Shown: positions 39,473-49,322 of the stretch, piece after piece
Position numbering within the stretch: position 1 is the first letter of the stretch
Layout of the letters: each line of letters opens with the position of its first letter
Origin: Zooshikella harenae
GTDB taxonomy: Bacteria > Pseudomonadota > Gammaproteobacteria > Pseudomonadales > Zooshikellaceae
Assembly: GCF_018837975.1 (NCBI RefSeq)
Contig: NZ_JAGSOY010000001.1
Coordinates: forward strand, 165,688 to 229,687
DNA length: 64,000 nt
Reading direction: 5' to 3'
The notes under the pieces: model-generated
What the model saw: the letters and a program-made list of their open reading frames with translations, nothing else
Told to the model about the DNA's origin: nothing
Database searches by the model: none
Made by a program: the position numbers and the translations under genes

Positions 39473-40246
39473 ATGAGCTCGCAAAACTCAAGTACTGAAG
39501 AGACCCATAACAACGATAAAGAACAACCCTTTATTGAGCATTTAACAGAACTTCGAAGTCGCTTACTAAGAGTTTTTATTACTATTGGGGTAGCATTTGT
39601 ACTCTTAATTCCCTTTGCCAACATTATTTATGAATTTATTTCATTGCCTTTAAGGGAGCTACTTCCTGAAGGTAGCACCATGATTGCGACCGAAGTAGCC
39701 TCTCCTTTATTAGCGCCTTTTAAACTCACTATCATTGCCTCAATTTTTTTAACCATCCCTTATATACTTCATCAGGCGTGGAGTTTTATCGCACCGGGCT
39801 TATATCATCATGAACGCCGGCTAGCAATTCCATTACTTGCTTCTAGTGTACTTTTATTTTACTTGGGTGTAGCTTTTGCCTATTTTGTCGTATTTCCCTT
39901 ACTATTCGACTTTTTCACTAAAATAGGCCCCACTGATGTGGCAATAATGACAGATATAAACAAATATCTGGATTTTGTGCTAAAACTATTCTTGGCATTT
40001 GGCTCAGCTTTTGAAATACCTATAGCCACGGTATTACTTATTTGGTCAGGGGTTGCATCTGTTGAAAGTTTAAAAGCTAAGCGTCCTTATATTATTGTTA
40101 TCTGCTTTGTTGTCGGCATGTTACTAACACCGCCAGATATAATTTCACAAAGTTTACTGGCAATTCCAATGTGGCTGTTATTTGAAAGCGGTCTTTTTTT
40201 TGGAAAAATGATTACACAACGATCATCTGAAACAACCAATCACTAA
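39473..40246 (+). CDS. tatC: Sec-independent translocase protein TatC
   Basis: This 257-residue protein has six membrane segments. The conserved cytoplasmic N-terminal EHLTELRSRL (~22-31) contacts twin-arginine signals; QAWSFIAPGLYHHERR (~98) and TPPDIISQ (~222) are family signatures. It closes the tatABC operon; rsmE follows after 17 bases. Confidence 0.97.
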   Translation: MSSQNSSTEETHNNDKEQPFIEHLTELRSRLLRVFITIGVAFVLLIPFANIIYEFISLPLRELLPEGSTMIATEVASPLLAPFKLTIIASIFLTIPYILHQAWSFIAPGLYHHERRLAIPLLASSVLLFYLGVAFAYFVVFPLLFDFFTKIGPTDVAIMTDINKYLDFVLKLFLAFGSAFEIPIATVLLIWSGVASVESLKAKRPYIIVICFVVGMLLTPPDIISQSLLAIPMWLLFESGLFFGKMITQRSSETTNH

Positions 40247-40263
40247 GTGATAATTATAAAAAT

Positions 40264-40980
40264 ATGAATTTAATACTACTGTTTAAAGAAGACTTTATCA
40301 GTGTAAGTCATGTGAGGATTTCTGACCAAAGACACTGGCATATCCAACATATCCTGACTAAACAGATTGGTGATAAAGTTACCGTTGGTCTGCTTGGCGG
40401 TGATATCGGACAAGCTATTATTACAGAAATCAATGAACACGGTATTGAATTAGAAGTAGAACTAACATCCCCTCCTCCAGCACCTCTACCTTTAACCTTA
40501 TTATTGGGCTTACCCCGCCCCAAAATGCTCAAGCGTATTTTATACTCAGTCACCACGCTGGGAATAAAAAAGATAATACTTATCAATAGTTATCGTGTTG
40601 AAAAAAGCTACTGGCAAAGCCCATGGCTTCAACCTGAAAAAATGGCACCCTTTTTACATGCCGGCTTAGAGCAAGCGAGAGATACCCATCAACCCGAAGT
40701 TATTCTTGCACGACGTTTCAAACCTTTTATTGAGGATGAGCTGCCTGCACTTTGTGCGGGTAATCAGTGCTATGTAGCACACCCTATGGCTATTTCTACT
40801 CCTCCAACTAACCTGACAACACCAAGCATTGTTGCTGTAGGTCCAGAAGGCGGATTTATTGAATACGAAGTGGAAATGCTAGCTGAAAGAGGATTTGAAC
40901 CTGTTCGGTTAGGTGAACGAATATTGAGAGTAGAAACGGCCATTCCTACACTTGTTGGCCGCATGTTTAATCTAACTTAA
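40264..40980 (+). CDS. rsmE: 16S rRNA m3U1498 methyltransferase RsmE
   Basis: This 238-residue SPOUT enzyme has an N-terminal PUA-like domain. The trefoil-knot motifs VAVGPEGGF (~192) and LGERILRVETA (~219-229) bind SAM. It methylates N3 of U1498 in 16S rRNA. It is shorter at the N-terminus than some homologues but complete in the catalytic part. Confidence 0.94.
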   Translation: MNLILLFKEDFISVSHVRISDQRHWHIQHILTKQIGDKVTVGLLGGDIGQAIITEINEHGIELEVELTSPPPAPLPLTLLLGLPRPKMLKRILYSVTTLGIKKIILINSYRVEKSYWQSPWLQPEKMAPFLHAGLEQARDTHQPEVILARRFKPFIEDELPALCAGNQCYVAHPMAISTPPTNLTTPSIVAVGPEGGFIEYEVEMLAERGFEPVRLGERILRVETAIPTLVGRMFNLT

Positions 40981-41056
40981 CACTTATTAGCAATTATTTT
41001 CTAATAATTTACTTTTTATTAAAGCTGTATCCTCAAAAACACGTATTGCCGTATTT

Positions 41057-41494
41057 TTAAAATTCCAACATGAATGTAACAGGCCCATCATTTGTTAATG
41101 ATACTTGCATATCCGCAGCATATATACCTGTTGCAATTTGGGGATAACGTTGTCGCAAATAGTTAACAAAATAATCATACATTGCTTCGCCATGTTCAGG
41201 AGAAGCACCAGAGCTAAAACTAGGGCGTAAACCTTTTTTAGTATCTGCTACTAACGTAAATTGAGAAACAACTAATATTCCCCCATTAACTTGCTGCACA
41301 TTTAAATTCATTTTTCCCACATCATCACTAAATAAGCGATAATGTAATACCTTTTCGGCTAGCTTTTCTGCTATGGTAGTCGTGTCCTGTTGTTCAACGC
41401 CCAATAGCACCAGAAGCCCATGATCAATGGCTCCAACTACTTGAGCATTAACATCTACCTGCGCTTGAGAAACACGCTGTAACAATGCTTTCAT
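41057..41494 (-). CDS. dtd: D-aminoacyl-tRNA deacylase
   Basis: This 145-residue enzyme removes D-amino acids from tRNA. The two dimer-interface motifs VSQFTLVAD (SQFTL, ~76) and NDGPVTF (~135) are present, as is [13 protein letters not shown] at the start. It is convergent with rsmE. Confidence 0.96.
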   Translation of the reverse strand: MKALLQRVSQAQVDVNAQVVGAIDHGLLVLLGVEQQDTTTIAEKLAEKVLHYRLFSDDVGKMNLNVQQVNGGILVVSQFTLVADTKKGLRPSFSSGASPEHGEAMYDYFVNYLRQRYPQIATGIYAADMQVSLTNDGPVTFMLEF

Positions 41495-41572
41495 AACTCA
41501 TCTTACTTCGTTGACTGTTTTACCCTAACTCACACTACTAGAAGAAATACAACATTTAGTGCATCTTGAGTA

Positions 41573-42541
41573 TTACTCATTCCCCCATTCATGCTTTAAC
41601 CGTTTACCAATTTCATCTGTTGCACGAATTAACGCATCAGCAATACTCGGTTCTGCAGCAGAATGTCCTGCATCACGTACAATATGTAACTCGGCAGCAG
41701 GCCAAGCTTCCTGCAGTAGTAATGCATTATCCAAGGGACAAATCATATCATAACGACCATGTACAATAATGCCGGGAATATTTGCAATTTTATCAATATC
41801 CCGCATGATTTGATCATGTTCTAAAAAACCTTTATTGGTAAAATAGTGGCACTCAATTGTTGCTAGCGACGTTGCACGATGAGGCTCAGAAAACGAATCG
41901 AGGACTTCCTGATTTGGTCTTAGCGTTGCGCAATGGCCTTCCCATACTGACCAGGCTTTTGCTGCAAACATACGAGCTAATTCATCATTACCTGTCAACT
42001 TGCGATAGTAAGCACTCAATAAGTCTTTTCGTTCTTCCAGGGGGATAGGCGCAATAAAATGTTGCCAATAGTCTGGAAAAATACGATTTGCACCTTCTTG
42101 ATAAAGCCAGCGAATATCTATTTCTCGGCACAAGAATACTCCACGCAGAACCATCGCCATCACATTAGACGGATACTGTTGTGCATAAAGTAATGCAAGT
42201 GTTGACCCCCAAGACCCCCCAAAAAGCACCCACCGGTCAATATTTAAAAACTTACGTATCGCTTCAATATCTTCAATTAAAGCTTGAGTATTATTAGCCG
42301 TCAGTTCTGCATGAGGTATTGACCGTCCACATCCCCGTTGATCAAATAAGACAACACGATAAGTTTGAGGATCAAAAAAACGTCGGCTATGTTTATCACA
42401 TGCGGCCCCAGGACCTCCGTGTAAATACAAAACCGGGATACCATCAGCATTACCACTTTCTTCAAGATAGAGTTGGTGTGGTTCATCTACTTGCAATGTA
42501 TGACGAGCATAAGGCTTAATTGCAGGATAGAGTGTATACAT
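41573..42541 (-). CDS. pip: Prolyl aminopeptidase (proline iminopeptidase)
   Basis: This 322-residue cytoplasmic alpha/beta hydrolase of family S33 releases N-terminal proline. The oxyanion motif HGGPGAAC (~40), FDQRGCGRS (~67), nucleophile GGSWGS (~107-112), Asp in GRYDMICP (~270) and His in DAGHSAAEP (~298) are all in place. The neighbouring dtd gene is the usual partner. Confidence 0.95.
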   Translation of the reverse strand: MYTLYPAIKPYARHTLQVDEPHQLYLEESGNADGIPVLYLHGGPGAACDKHSRRFFDPQTYRVVLFDQRGCGRSIPHAELTANNTQALIEDIEAIRKFLNIDRWVLFGGSWGSTLALLYAQQYPSNVMAMVLRGVFLCREIDIRWLYQEGANRIFPDYWQHFIAPIPLEERKDLLSAYYRKLTGNDELARMFAAKAWSVWEGHCATLRPNQEVLDSFSEPHRATSLATIECHYFTNKGFLEHDQIMRDIDKIANIPGIIVHGRYDMICPLDNALLLQEAWPAAELHIVRDAGHSAAEPSIADALIRATDEIGKRLKHEWGNE

Positions 42542-42758
42542 AGTTTTTCCTTTACCCAGGCCTGACCTCTATATGATATACCCTTCACGAAATGTCTTTA
42601 GAAAAAGGTGTGACCAATACAGTCGATGGCTAAGCTTTCACTTATATAGACTTATGCACCAACTCGTTTAACCTATTCTCACACGCTAACTAAACGTTTA
42701 CCTCAGGTTGCTTGCTGACACTTCTACTAAAATTCGCTTTGAGTATAACGAAACCGCT

Positions 42759-43214
42759 ATGAATAGAAAAAGTACCCTTTTTTCACAACTAATAAAAGCA
42801 TTACTCGCATTAAGTATCAGTATTCTTTTAAGTGCATGCAGCTCCTCCCCAGATGAAGAACTTATTGCTGATGCTATTAGCGATATTCAAGAAGGACTGG
42901 AAACCAAGAATAGCAAAATAGTCCTCAATACGCTTAGTGATGACTTTATAACAAATAAGAACCAGGATAAAACATGGGTAAAACGCATAATGGCGCTTTA
43001 TTTTCTTCGTCATAAAAGTATCACTATTCTAATCACTCAATCAGATACACAAATTAATAAACAGCACCCAAACGAAGCTAACACTGAAGCTACCGTAGTA
43101 CTTACTGGTCAAGCAGGATGGATACCTGAATCAGGAAAAATTTACCATGTGATAGGTCGCTGGAAAAAAAATGACGATCAATGGCTATTAACCTATCTGG
43201 ATATCAAGGACTAG
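42759..43214 (+). CDS. Small NTF2-like lipoprotein
   Basis: This 151-residue protein starts at ATG 42759; 17 further residues upstream in frame are unlikely because they would precede the signal peptide. Lipobox LSAC (~29-32) follows a hydrophobic stretch. The rest (IQEGLETKNSKIVLNTLSDDF ... RWKKNDDQWLLTYLDI, in parts) resembles the cone fold of NTF2/SnoaL-like proteins. Such lipoproteins have no defined activity. It is isolated, starting the accessory patch behind pip. Confidence 0.75.
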   Translation: MNRKSTLFSQLIKALLALSISILLSACSSSPDEELIADAISDIQEGLETKNSKIVLNTLSDDFITNKNQDKTWVKRIMALYFLRHKSITILITQSDTQINKQHPNEANTEATVVLTGQAGWIPESGKIYHVIGRWKKNDDQWLLTYLDIKD

Positions 43215-43310
43215 ACAAAACATTCTTTGTATCCACTCGCAGGCACCTTGATTTAGCAAGTATTTGAGCTATAGAGTTAGTGTAGAAAACTCAAATAGTA
43301 TATCTGTCTA

Positions 43311-44033
43311 ATGCACATTCCACTGCCAATCAACCAACAAATAAATGAGAAATACTGCTTATTACCTAAATTATCCACTGAACAGCAAGAGAGAATACAC
43401 AGCAAAGATCACATTGTTTTATTAGATACAGGCATCCATGCAACCCACCCAGCCTTTAAAAGCAGCCAACTGACTTTAATAGACTTCACTTATCCACAAG
43501 GTCATTGTCAAGATGATATAGGACACGGTACACATAGTGCGGGCATTTTAGTAGGTCATGATAAGGCTGGCTTTCATGGGTTAATTCCTGATAAACCACT
43601 GATCATGGCAAAAGTCATGGGTAGGCACTTATCCAAACAACAAAAAATTAAAGCTATTTTGCAAGCATTAACATGGTGTCTTCAGCATGCCAGTCTCATT
43701 ATTATGCCTTTAGGCTCAATGGCTAATCACTCCAAAATAGCTCATGTTGTGAAACAATTAAGTCTACGCAGTATTCCCATTTTTGCAGCGGCAGGCAATT
43801 ATGGTCGTGACAAGCTTTTGTTTCCCGCAATACTTCCAGATGTTTTTGCAATATCAGCGTGTGATAATCAAGGAAAAGTACTACCTGAATGTTATCAAGC
43901 AGAAAGTGACCATTACGTAGTTCCTGGACATAATATTGAATCCACAAGCTTATCTCACTGGCATATTCATTCTGGTAGTTCCCAGGCTTGTGTTATTGCT
44001 GCAGGATTGACAATTCACAATTATTTAAAATAA
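43311..44033 (+). CDS. Small subtilisin-like (S8) protease without signal peptide
   Basis: This 240-residue protein has the catalytic Asp in LLDTGIHATH (~42-51), His in GHGTHSAGIL (~68-77) and Ser in SGSSQACVIAAG (~219-230). The usual G-T-S-x-A-x-P motif has become G-S-S-Q-A-C-V, losing the Pro. The oxyanion Asn is in AAAGNYGRD (~159). There is no signal peptide or prodomain, so it probably acts inside the cell or on a partner; small stand-alone S8 domains of this kind occur among RiPP maturation proteases. The 388-residue gene follows after 211 bases on the same strand. The substrate is unknown. Confidence 0.82.
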   Translation: MHIPLPINQQINEKYCLLPKLSTEQQERIHSKDHIVLLDTGIHATHPAFKSSQLTLIDFTYPQGHCQDDIGHGTHSAGILVGHDKAGFHGLIPDKPLIMAKVMGRHLSKQQKIKAILQALTWCLQHASLIIMPLGSMANHSKIAHVVKQLSLRSIPIFAAAGNYGRDKLLFPAILPDVFAISACDNQGKVLPECYQAESDHYVVPGHNIESTSLSHWHIHSGSSQACVIAAGLTIHNYLK

Positions 44034-44244
44034 ATAATTTTTTTGCACTTTTCATCTTTAGTGCTAAAAATAATGCAAACACTGCTATTGCATATATTTT
44101 TAAAATTAAAAAATTTTGTGACTTTGCCGTTCTGAAGTTACAACTAACAGTAAACAAACACTCTTAATTAACTCGTTTATTAAACAAAAAACCCTTTAAG
44201 TATGTTGCTAGGGTATCAATTAACATAAGGACAGTGAGGATAAT

Positions 44245-45411
44245 ATGAAGCTGGAGCCAATCATTAATGACAATATTACACTTGCTAATAGCGAAATTAA
44301 GAAGATTGTTGAGCGTGTAATAAATAGCGCAAAAATTGCCGCCGAAAAAGTTGCGGTAGAAGAAAACTTTCATCCACTGGAACGTAGCTTTGAAGATATT
44401 TTTAAATCGCGCTTTGGCGAGTATTCAAAAGACAAGCAGGAAACAATTAGGCGCAGTCTAAAACCTATTTACACTGCAGATAAAGCTATTAGAACACGTT
44501 TATATGGTGATCTAGGTGCAATTGATGTAAAAGCGATGGAAAGTGTTGAGCATGAAGTTACAAAACTACCTAAGCTAAAAATCGATCCTCGCTTACTTGG
44601 AATTTGGACGCCTTCACCTGCTTCTGACATTAGTCAACCTGAAGTAGAACGTATGCGTTCAACACAACCTCAAATTCTCAATAGTCATAATATTTTAACT
44701 TCAGATGCCTTGTTAGGTGGTGGTCGTGTATTCACTGATTTACAAGGTGAGTTTGATCATGATGATTTTGAGCCTCAGGCTGTTACAGACAAACTTGCAC
44801 TTTATGTACGTCGTGTTAAGTGTGTTGATGAAACAAATCCCGAATGGTGGGGTTCAGATGAAGTTTCTGTTGCGGGAACATCTGTTGATGAAACAGGTGA
44901 TACCAAAAAAATAAATGAGCACTTTGTCGGTGGTGGCTTTGATGATGGTGATAGCCGCTGGTATAACCCTAACTGGCGTTTCCACTGGTTCAGTATGCGT
45001 GAAGGTGACAGCTGGCCAAAATCCTATTACATCACTATGATTCTTGCTGAAAAAGATAATGGTGGTTTGGCTGCTTTCTTACAAAAACTGTGGGAAAAAG
45101 TTGAGTCTCAAGTGAAAGATGCTGTTGCTGCTTATGTTGGCGGTTTGATTGGTTCCAGTTTTGGTCCATTAGGAACACTCATTGGTGCAGCCGTTGGTTA
45201 TGCCGTGGCTAAAATCGTTGACTGGTTTATTGAGGCTTGGAATGATGACATATTCCCACCCAGAACCGTCAGCTGTACTGTTCCTTCTTTTGGTGCTCGC
45301 TGGACAATCAGTGGTGTTTGGGGTTCGACCACATCAGGTATTCGTCGTAGCCATTTCTATGGACACGGTGGTCACTATTATATTGAATATTACTGGAAAC
45401 TTTACGCATAA
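44245..45411 (+). CDS. Uncharacterised 388-residue protein with glycine-zipper segment
   Basis: This protein has no signal peptide. Residues 1-120 are helical and charged. The middle (~190-270) is a beta-rich region with Trp and Asp clusters (ETNPEWWGSDEVSV, GGGFDDGDSRWYNPNWRF). A long hydrophobic glycine-zipper segment lies at about 290-328 (AAYVGGLIGSSFGPLGTLIG, then AAVGYAVAKIVDWF). A Gly/His/Tyr-rich end follows (FYGHGGHYYIEYYWKLY). Glycine zippers can insert into membranes. A strong terminator follows. The AGGACAGTGAGG before the ATG is a fair ribosome site. I do not recognise the family; a toxin-like or membrane-active role is only a guess. Confidence 0.7.
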   Translation: MKLEPIINDNITLANSEIKKIVERVINSAKIAAEKVAVEENFHPLERSFEDIFKSRFGEYSKDKQETIRRSLKPIYTADKAIRTRLYGDLGAIDVKAMESVEHEVTKLPKLKIDPRLLGIWTPSPASDISQPEVERMRSTQPQILNSHNILTSDALLGGGRVFTDLQGEFDHDDFEPQAVTDKLALYVRRVKCVDETNPEWWGSDEVSVAGTSVDETGDTKKINEHFVGGGFDDGDSRWYNPNWRFHWFSMREGDSWPKSYYITMILAEKDNGGLAAFLQKLWEKVESQVKDAVAAYVGGLIGSSFGPLGTLIGAAVGYAVAKIVDWFIEAWNDDIFPPRTVSCTVPSFGARWTISGVWGSTTSGIRRSHFYGHGGHYYIEYYWKLYA

Positions 45412-45453
45412 TACTAAGTAGATATATACTAAAAATAAAGGGTGATATCACAG

Positions 45454-45487
45454 AAAGCCTACCTTAATGGTAGGCTTTTATTTTTTA
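45454..45487 (+). terminator. Intrinsic terminator after the 388-residue gene
   Basis: AAAGCCTACC and GGTAGGCTTT enclose a 5-base loop and are followed by TATTTTTT, a strong plus-strand terminator. Confidence 0.92.
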
Positions 45488-45656
45488 ATCTACCTTATTA
45501 TTACCCTCAACTCCGCCATTCTTTTAATTATATAAAACTGGAATTTACACGGAGTGGCTTAACGCTAACGCATCAAGTATTGTGATATTCAATAAGATGG
45601 AAAACTCAACTATTATAAATACAAAGAAGGGTTATTGTATCAAGGAAGGTACTACA

Positions 45657-46082
45657 ATGAATAAGTTAAGGTTTCCCTTAGTAAAATGTCTCAATTTTTT
45701 TTCAACTATACTACCGTTATCTTTATTGGCTTTTAATATTCAAGCTGCGTGTACAAATATTGACTGTGCCAATATCAGTGATACAACCTGGACATTTATA
45801 CAAAGCACTTATTGTAATAATCCATGTGTTGCCAATGTTAACAGCACATTCGATAGCACTCACTGTGCATCAAAACAAACCATGATAGATCTTTGTAATG
45901 CAATTATCGCCGACTCTAGCTGCTCTGAGACTTCTTTACGTGGAGGAAGAATACTCGGCTCAGCTACAATCACTAATGACTTAGGAAGCCTTGCCAATAA
46001 TAATTGTGCAGCAACTAAAAAAGGAAGTATCTTATACAACTCTGTAGTCAACCAAGTAATTACGATGTTTCCTGGACCTTAA
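45657..46082 (+). CDS. Cysteine-rich secreted protein of unknown function
   Basis: The protein has 141 residues from ATG 45657, with AAGGAAGG upstream. The signal peptide (LNFFSTILPLSLLAFNIQA) probably ends before the AC at ~36. The mature part of about 105 residues holds nine cysteines (CTNIDC, YCNNPC, HCASK, LCNA, SCSE, NCAA), consistent with several disulfides after export. No domain is recognised. It lies alone after a terminator. Confidence 0.68.
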   Translation: MNKLRFPLVKCLNFFSTILPLSLLAFNIQAACTNIDCANISDTTWTFIQSTYCNNPCVANVNSTFDSTHCASKQTMIDLCNAIIADSSCSETSLRGGRILGSATITNDLGSLANNNCAATKKGSILYNSVVNQVITMFPGP

Positions 46083-46124
46083 TATTGATCATACCTTATG
46101 GTGTGCTATTTACGAACGGACCTA

Positions 46125-46439
46125 CTAGAGAGATAGTAGGTCAACTTTGAACATGCTAAAACATTTAATCTCCTCCTCTACATCAACCACTTGTGAAGGC
46201 ATGGCAACCATTTGACTATTAGCTTTATGGCACATCCAAAAGTAATCCCTTAATCCTTCAAAAACGAGCCTTAATTGCTCTCTATCAAGTTGAGGATACT
46301 TTTTACTCATTTTTATTTTAAGTACCTGTTGAAATCGGTAGCGCTCAATAAAATTTAGCTGTTGAACTTTCTTCAACTTATGATTAATAACAAAAAAAAT
46401 AACAACGACTGCAATTACACCTATAGCAAAAATTTCCAT
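46125..46439 (-). CDS. Small membrane-anchored protein of unknown function
   Basis: This 104-residue protein has an N-terminal membrane helix (EIFAIGVIAVVVIFFVINHK) followed by a basic stretch and a soluble helical part (FQQVLKIKMSKKYPQLDRE, VFEGLRDYFWMCHKA). No family is recognised. It is convergent with the cysteine-rich gene. Confidence 0.6.
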   Translation of the reverse strand: MEIFAIGVIAVVVIFFVINHKLKKVQQLNFIERYRFQQVLKIKMSKKYPQLDREQLRLVFEGLRDYFWMCHKANSQMVAMPSQVVDVEEEIKCFSMFKVDLLSL

Positions 46440-46532
46440 AAGCTAACCACTTGCCCAAGCTTCACCAGCACAACCAATAACATTATCGATAACCTTTTAT
46501 GATTAACCATAACTCGTCAAGTTTATAACAGC

Positions 46533-47087
46533 TTAATTTTTATCCTCTAAAACAAACGGCATAAGTTTAACCATATTCCGAGCATCATCAATGCCACGGT
46601 GGTGTGTACCTTCCAGCGGAGCACCAATCAATTTTAAAGCTTTACTCATTCCATACTTACGCTTAAATCCCTGCGTCGTTGAAAAAGCTTTTTTAATGTT
46701 AATATGTCCTGATGCTAAAGGATAAGCTACTTGATGAAACTGACAATCTTGTTCAAACTGCTTTTTATCGTAGTCTCCCCAGGAACAAAAAACATAGTTA
46801 TGATAAGATTGCAGCCATTGTCTAAATTTTTTTATTGCTTCAGAAAAACCTGGTGCATTATCCACATCCTTTTGTGTAATACTTGTCAGCTCCGTACAGA
46901 ATGCAGTTAATACTGGATTTCTAACAGGACAAATAAAAGTTTGAAATTCATCTATTATCGTAAGTGTCTTTGCATCAACCAAGACTGCACCAATTTCAAT
47001 AATCTCCATTTGATTCCGCGCAATCGTTTTTTGATTACAGCATGTTGCTTCTAAATCAATAATTAAATAATACTTATAGCTATTCAT
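46533..47087 (-). CDS. 3'-5' exonuclease of the DEDDh superfamily (ERI-1/KapD-like)
   Basis: The protein has 184 residues. The DEDDh motifs are IDLEAT (Exo I, ~11-16), SWGDYDKKQF (Exo II, ~103-112) and HHRGIDDARNM (Exo III, His and Asp ~158-167). The GAVLVDAKTL and PVLTAFCTELTSIT stretches match the ERI-1-like group, whose members trim structured RNA ends. It is a single-gene unit upstream of the typA terminator. Confidence 0.88.
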   Translation of the reverse strand: MNSYKYYLIIDLEATCCNQKTIARNQMEIIEIGAVLVDAKTLTIIDEFQTFICPVRNPVLTAFCTELTSITQKDVDNAPGFSEAIKKFRQWLQSYHNYVFCSWGDYDKKQFEQDCQFHQVAYPLASGHINIKKAFSTTQGFKRKYGMSKALKLIGAPLEGTHHRGIDDARNMVKLMPFVLEDKN

Positions 47088-47139
47088 CGAATCCGTAACA
47101 ATACCGTTTAAAAATGCTAACCATTATTCAACCTTCATA

Positions 47140-47167
47140 AAAAAGCCTGTATAACAACAGGCTTTTT
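47140..47167 (-). terminator. Terminator of typA
   Basis: AAAAAGCCTGT pairs with ACAGGCTTTTT around a 6-base loop; on the minus strand a T-run follows the stem. It ends typA (47201). Confidence 0.88.
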
Positions 47168-47200
47168 TGTTTAACAAAATACTCAAATATTAGTGAGTAT

Positions 47201-49018
47201 TTATTTTTTTGCACGTGCCGCTTTTCGCCGATCATTCTCTTTTAAGTATTTTTTACGAATCCGAATGGAAGTGGGTGTTACTTCAACCAGTTCATCATCT
47301 TCAATAAACTCAAGCGCTTGCTCTAAAGAATGCTTAATAGGCGGTGTTAAAATAATATTCTCATCAGTACCTGATGCACGAACGTTGGTTAATTGTTTTG
47401 CTTTTGTTGGGTTAACCACCAAATCATTTTCACGACTATGGATACCTATAACCATTCCCTCATACACTTCAACATTGGGACCGATAAATAAACGACCACG
47501 ATCCTGAAGATTATAAAGGGCATAACCTAACGCCTTTCCAGATACCATTGAAACTAAAGCACCATTTGTTCTACTCGCTACTTCTCCCACTTTAACTGGA
47601 CCATAGTGGTCAAAGACGTGAGTCAAAATACCACTACCTGAAGTCATTGTTAAAAATTGAGAGCGGAAACCAATTAAACCTCGGGCAGGCATAACGTATT
47701 CCAATCGAATACGCCCACGGCCGTCAGGTATCATATTTTTCAGCTCGGCTTTGCGATTACCCAGCTCTTCCATGACACTGCCTTGATGATTTTCTTCAAT
47801 GTCAATCATGACATGCTCATAAGGCTCCTGATGCTCACCATCAACCTCTCTGGTAATAACCTCTGGCCGAGAGACACCAATTTCATAACCTTCACGCCGC
47901 ATCGTTTCAATCAACACAGAGAGGTGTAATTCTCCCCGCCCAGAAACGATAAATCTATCTGCACTATCACCTTGCTCAACACGTAGTGCTACGTTATGAA
48001 TTAATTCTCGCTCCAAACGCTCTTTAATATTCCGACTGGTGACGTACTTACCATCACGACCTGCAAATGGTGAGTCATTGACTTGGAAGGTCATGCTGAC
48101 AGTGGGCTCATCTACAGTTAGTGGCGGTAGCGCTTCAGGGTGATCAGGATGGCAGAGTGTATCGGAAATATTCAAGCCATCAATACCTGTAATGCAGACA
48201 ATATCACCTGCTGATGCTTCAGTCGTATCAACACGTTCCAGGCCAAGATACCCCATTACATTCAAGACTTTAGCATTACGCTGCTGACCTTCACTCGAAA
48301 CCAGCTTAACAGGCATATTAGGCGTTAATTTACCACGGGTAATTCGACCAATCCCGATAACACCCACATAGCTGTTATAGTCTAAAGCAGAAATCTGCAT
48401 TTGGAGGGGACCATCCACATTTACATCAGGTGCGGGCACATTTTTTACAACCATCTCAAAAAGAGGGGTCATATCCTCGGCTAACTGATCAGGCTCCAAG
48501 CCTGCTTTTCCTTGAATGGCAGATGTATAAATAACTGGAAAATCTAACTGTTCTTCTGTCGCCCCCAAACGATCAAACAGATCAAGCACTTCGCCCACAA
48601 CCCAGTCAGGACGAGCGCCTTGACGATCGACTTTGTTTATGACAACGATGGGATGAAGTCCTTGCTCAAAAGCTTTTTGTGTAACAAAACGTGTTTGAGG
48701 CATAGGACCATCAACTGCGTCAACCAGTAAGAGCACGGAGTCAACCATGGACAATACACGTTCTACCTCACCACCAAAATCAGCATGTCCTGGTGTATCC
48801 ACAATATTAATATGGTGATCTTGCCACTCTATCGCTGTATTTTTGGCTAAGATAGTGATTCCACGCTCTTTTTCCTGATCGTTGGAATCCATAATCCGTT
48901 CTGTACCCATATCTTTCCGTTGCAACGTTCCAGACTGTTGCAACAACCTATCCACCAGCGTAGTTTTACCATGGTCAACATGCGCAATAATGGCTATATT
49001 CCGTAACTTCTCAATCAC
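47201..49018 (-). CDS. typA: Translational GTPase TypA/BipA
   Basis: This 605-residue ribosome-binding GTPase assists 50S assembly and stress or cold adaptation. I start at GTG 49018 ([19 protein letters not shown]), as in E. coli; five extra upstream codons are unlikely. G1 is AHVDHGKT, G3 DTPGHADF, G4 NKVD. Domains II, III, V and the BipA-specific C-terminal domain ([22 protein letters not shown]) are complete. Confidence 0.97.
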   Translation of the reverse strand: MIEKLRNIAIIAHVDHGKTTLVDRLLQQSGTLQRKDMGTERIMDSNDQEKERGITILAKNTAIEWQDHHINIVDTPGHADFGGEVERVLSMVDSVLLLVDAVDGPMPQTRFVTQKAFEQGLHPIVVINKVDRQGARPDWVVGEVLDLFDRLGATEEQLDFPVIYTSAIQGKAGLEPDQLAEDMTPLFEMVVKNVPAPDVNVDGPLQMQISALDYNSYVGVIGIGRITRGKLTPNMPVKLVSSEGQQRNAKVLNVMGYLGLERVDTTEASAGDIVCITGIDGLNISDTLCHPDHPEALPPLTVDEPTVSMTFQVNDSPFAGRDGKYVTSRNIKERLERELIHNVALRVEQGDSADRFIVSGRGELHLSVLIETMRREGYEIGVSRPEVITREVDGEHQEPYEHVMIDIEENHQGSVMEELGNRKAELKNMIPDGRGRIRLEYVMPARGLIGFRSQFLTMTSGSGILTHVFDHYGPVKVGEVASRTNGALVSMVSGKALGYALYNLQDRGRLFIGPNVEVYEGMVIGIHSRENDLVVNPTKAKQLTNVRASGTDENIILTPPIKHSLEQALEFIEDDELVEVTPTSIRIRKKYLKENDRRKAARAKK

Positions 49019-49219
49019 AAGACAGTGCCTCAATAAGGATTACCCGGTCTTACTGGACTGCAATGAACAAACCAACGGACAAACACTTAGCTTTTACCCA
49101 AGAGTTCTGCGTAAAGTATAAGCTCATTACTAACATAACGACTAAGTAGCGATACGTTTTTACCCTTCACATATCCTTCTGATGAATGAATATGTGACTT
49201 TTCAACCGGCAAACAAAAT

Positions 49220-49248
49220 GTGCCATATCTTAACCGCAGATATGGCAC
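49220..49248 (-). terminator. Probable terminator of thiI
   Basis: In the 304-base gap between thiI and typA, GTGCCATATCT and AGATATGGCAC form an 11-base stem with a 7-base loop, followed on the minus strand by ATTTTGTTTG. Nothing else is apparent in 49019-49322 except the presumed typA promoter. Confidence 0.65.
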
Positions 49249-49322
49249 CTTCAACTAAAAAGCATTAAAAATTTATAGTAATACCCATCATAGTGGGCAT
49301 ATTTGACGAACAGCGTTAATTA

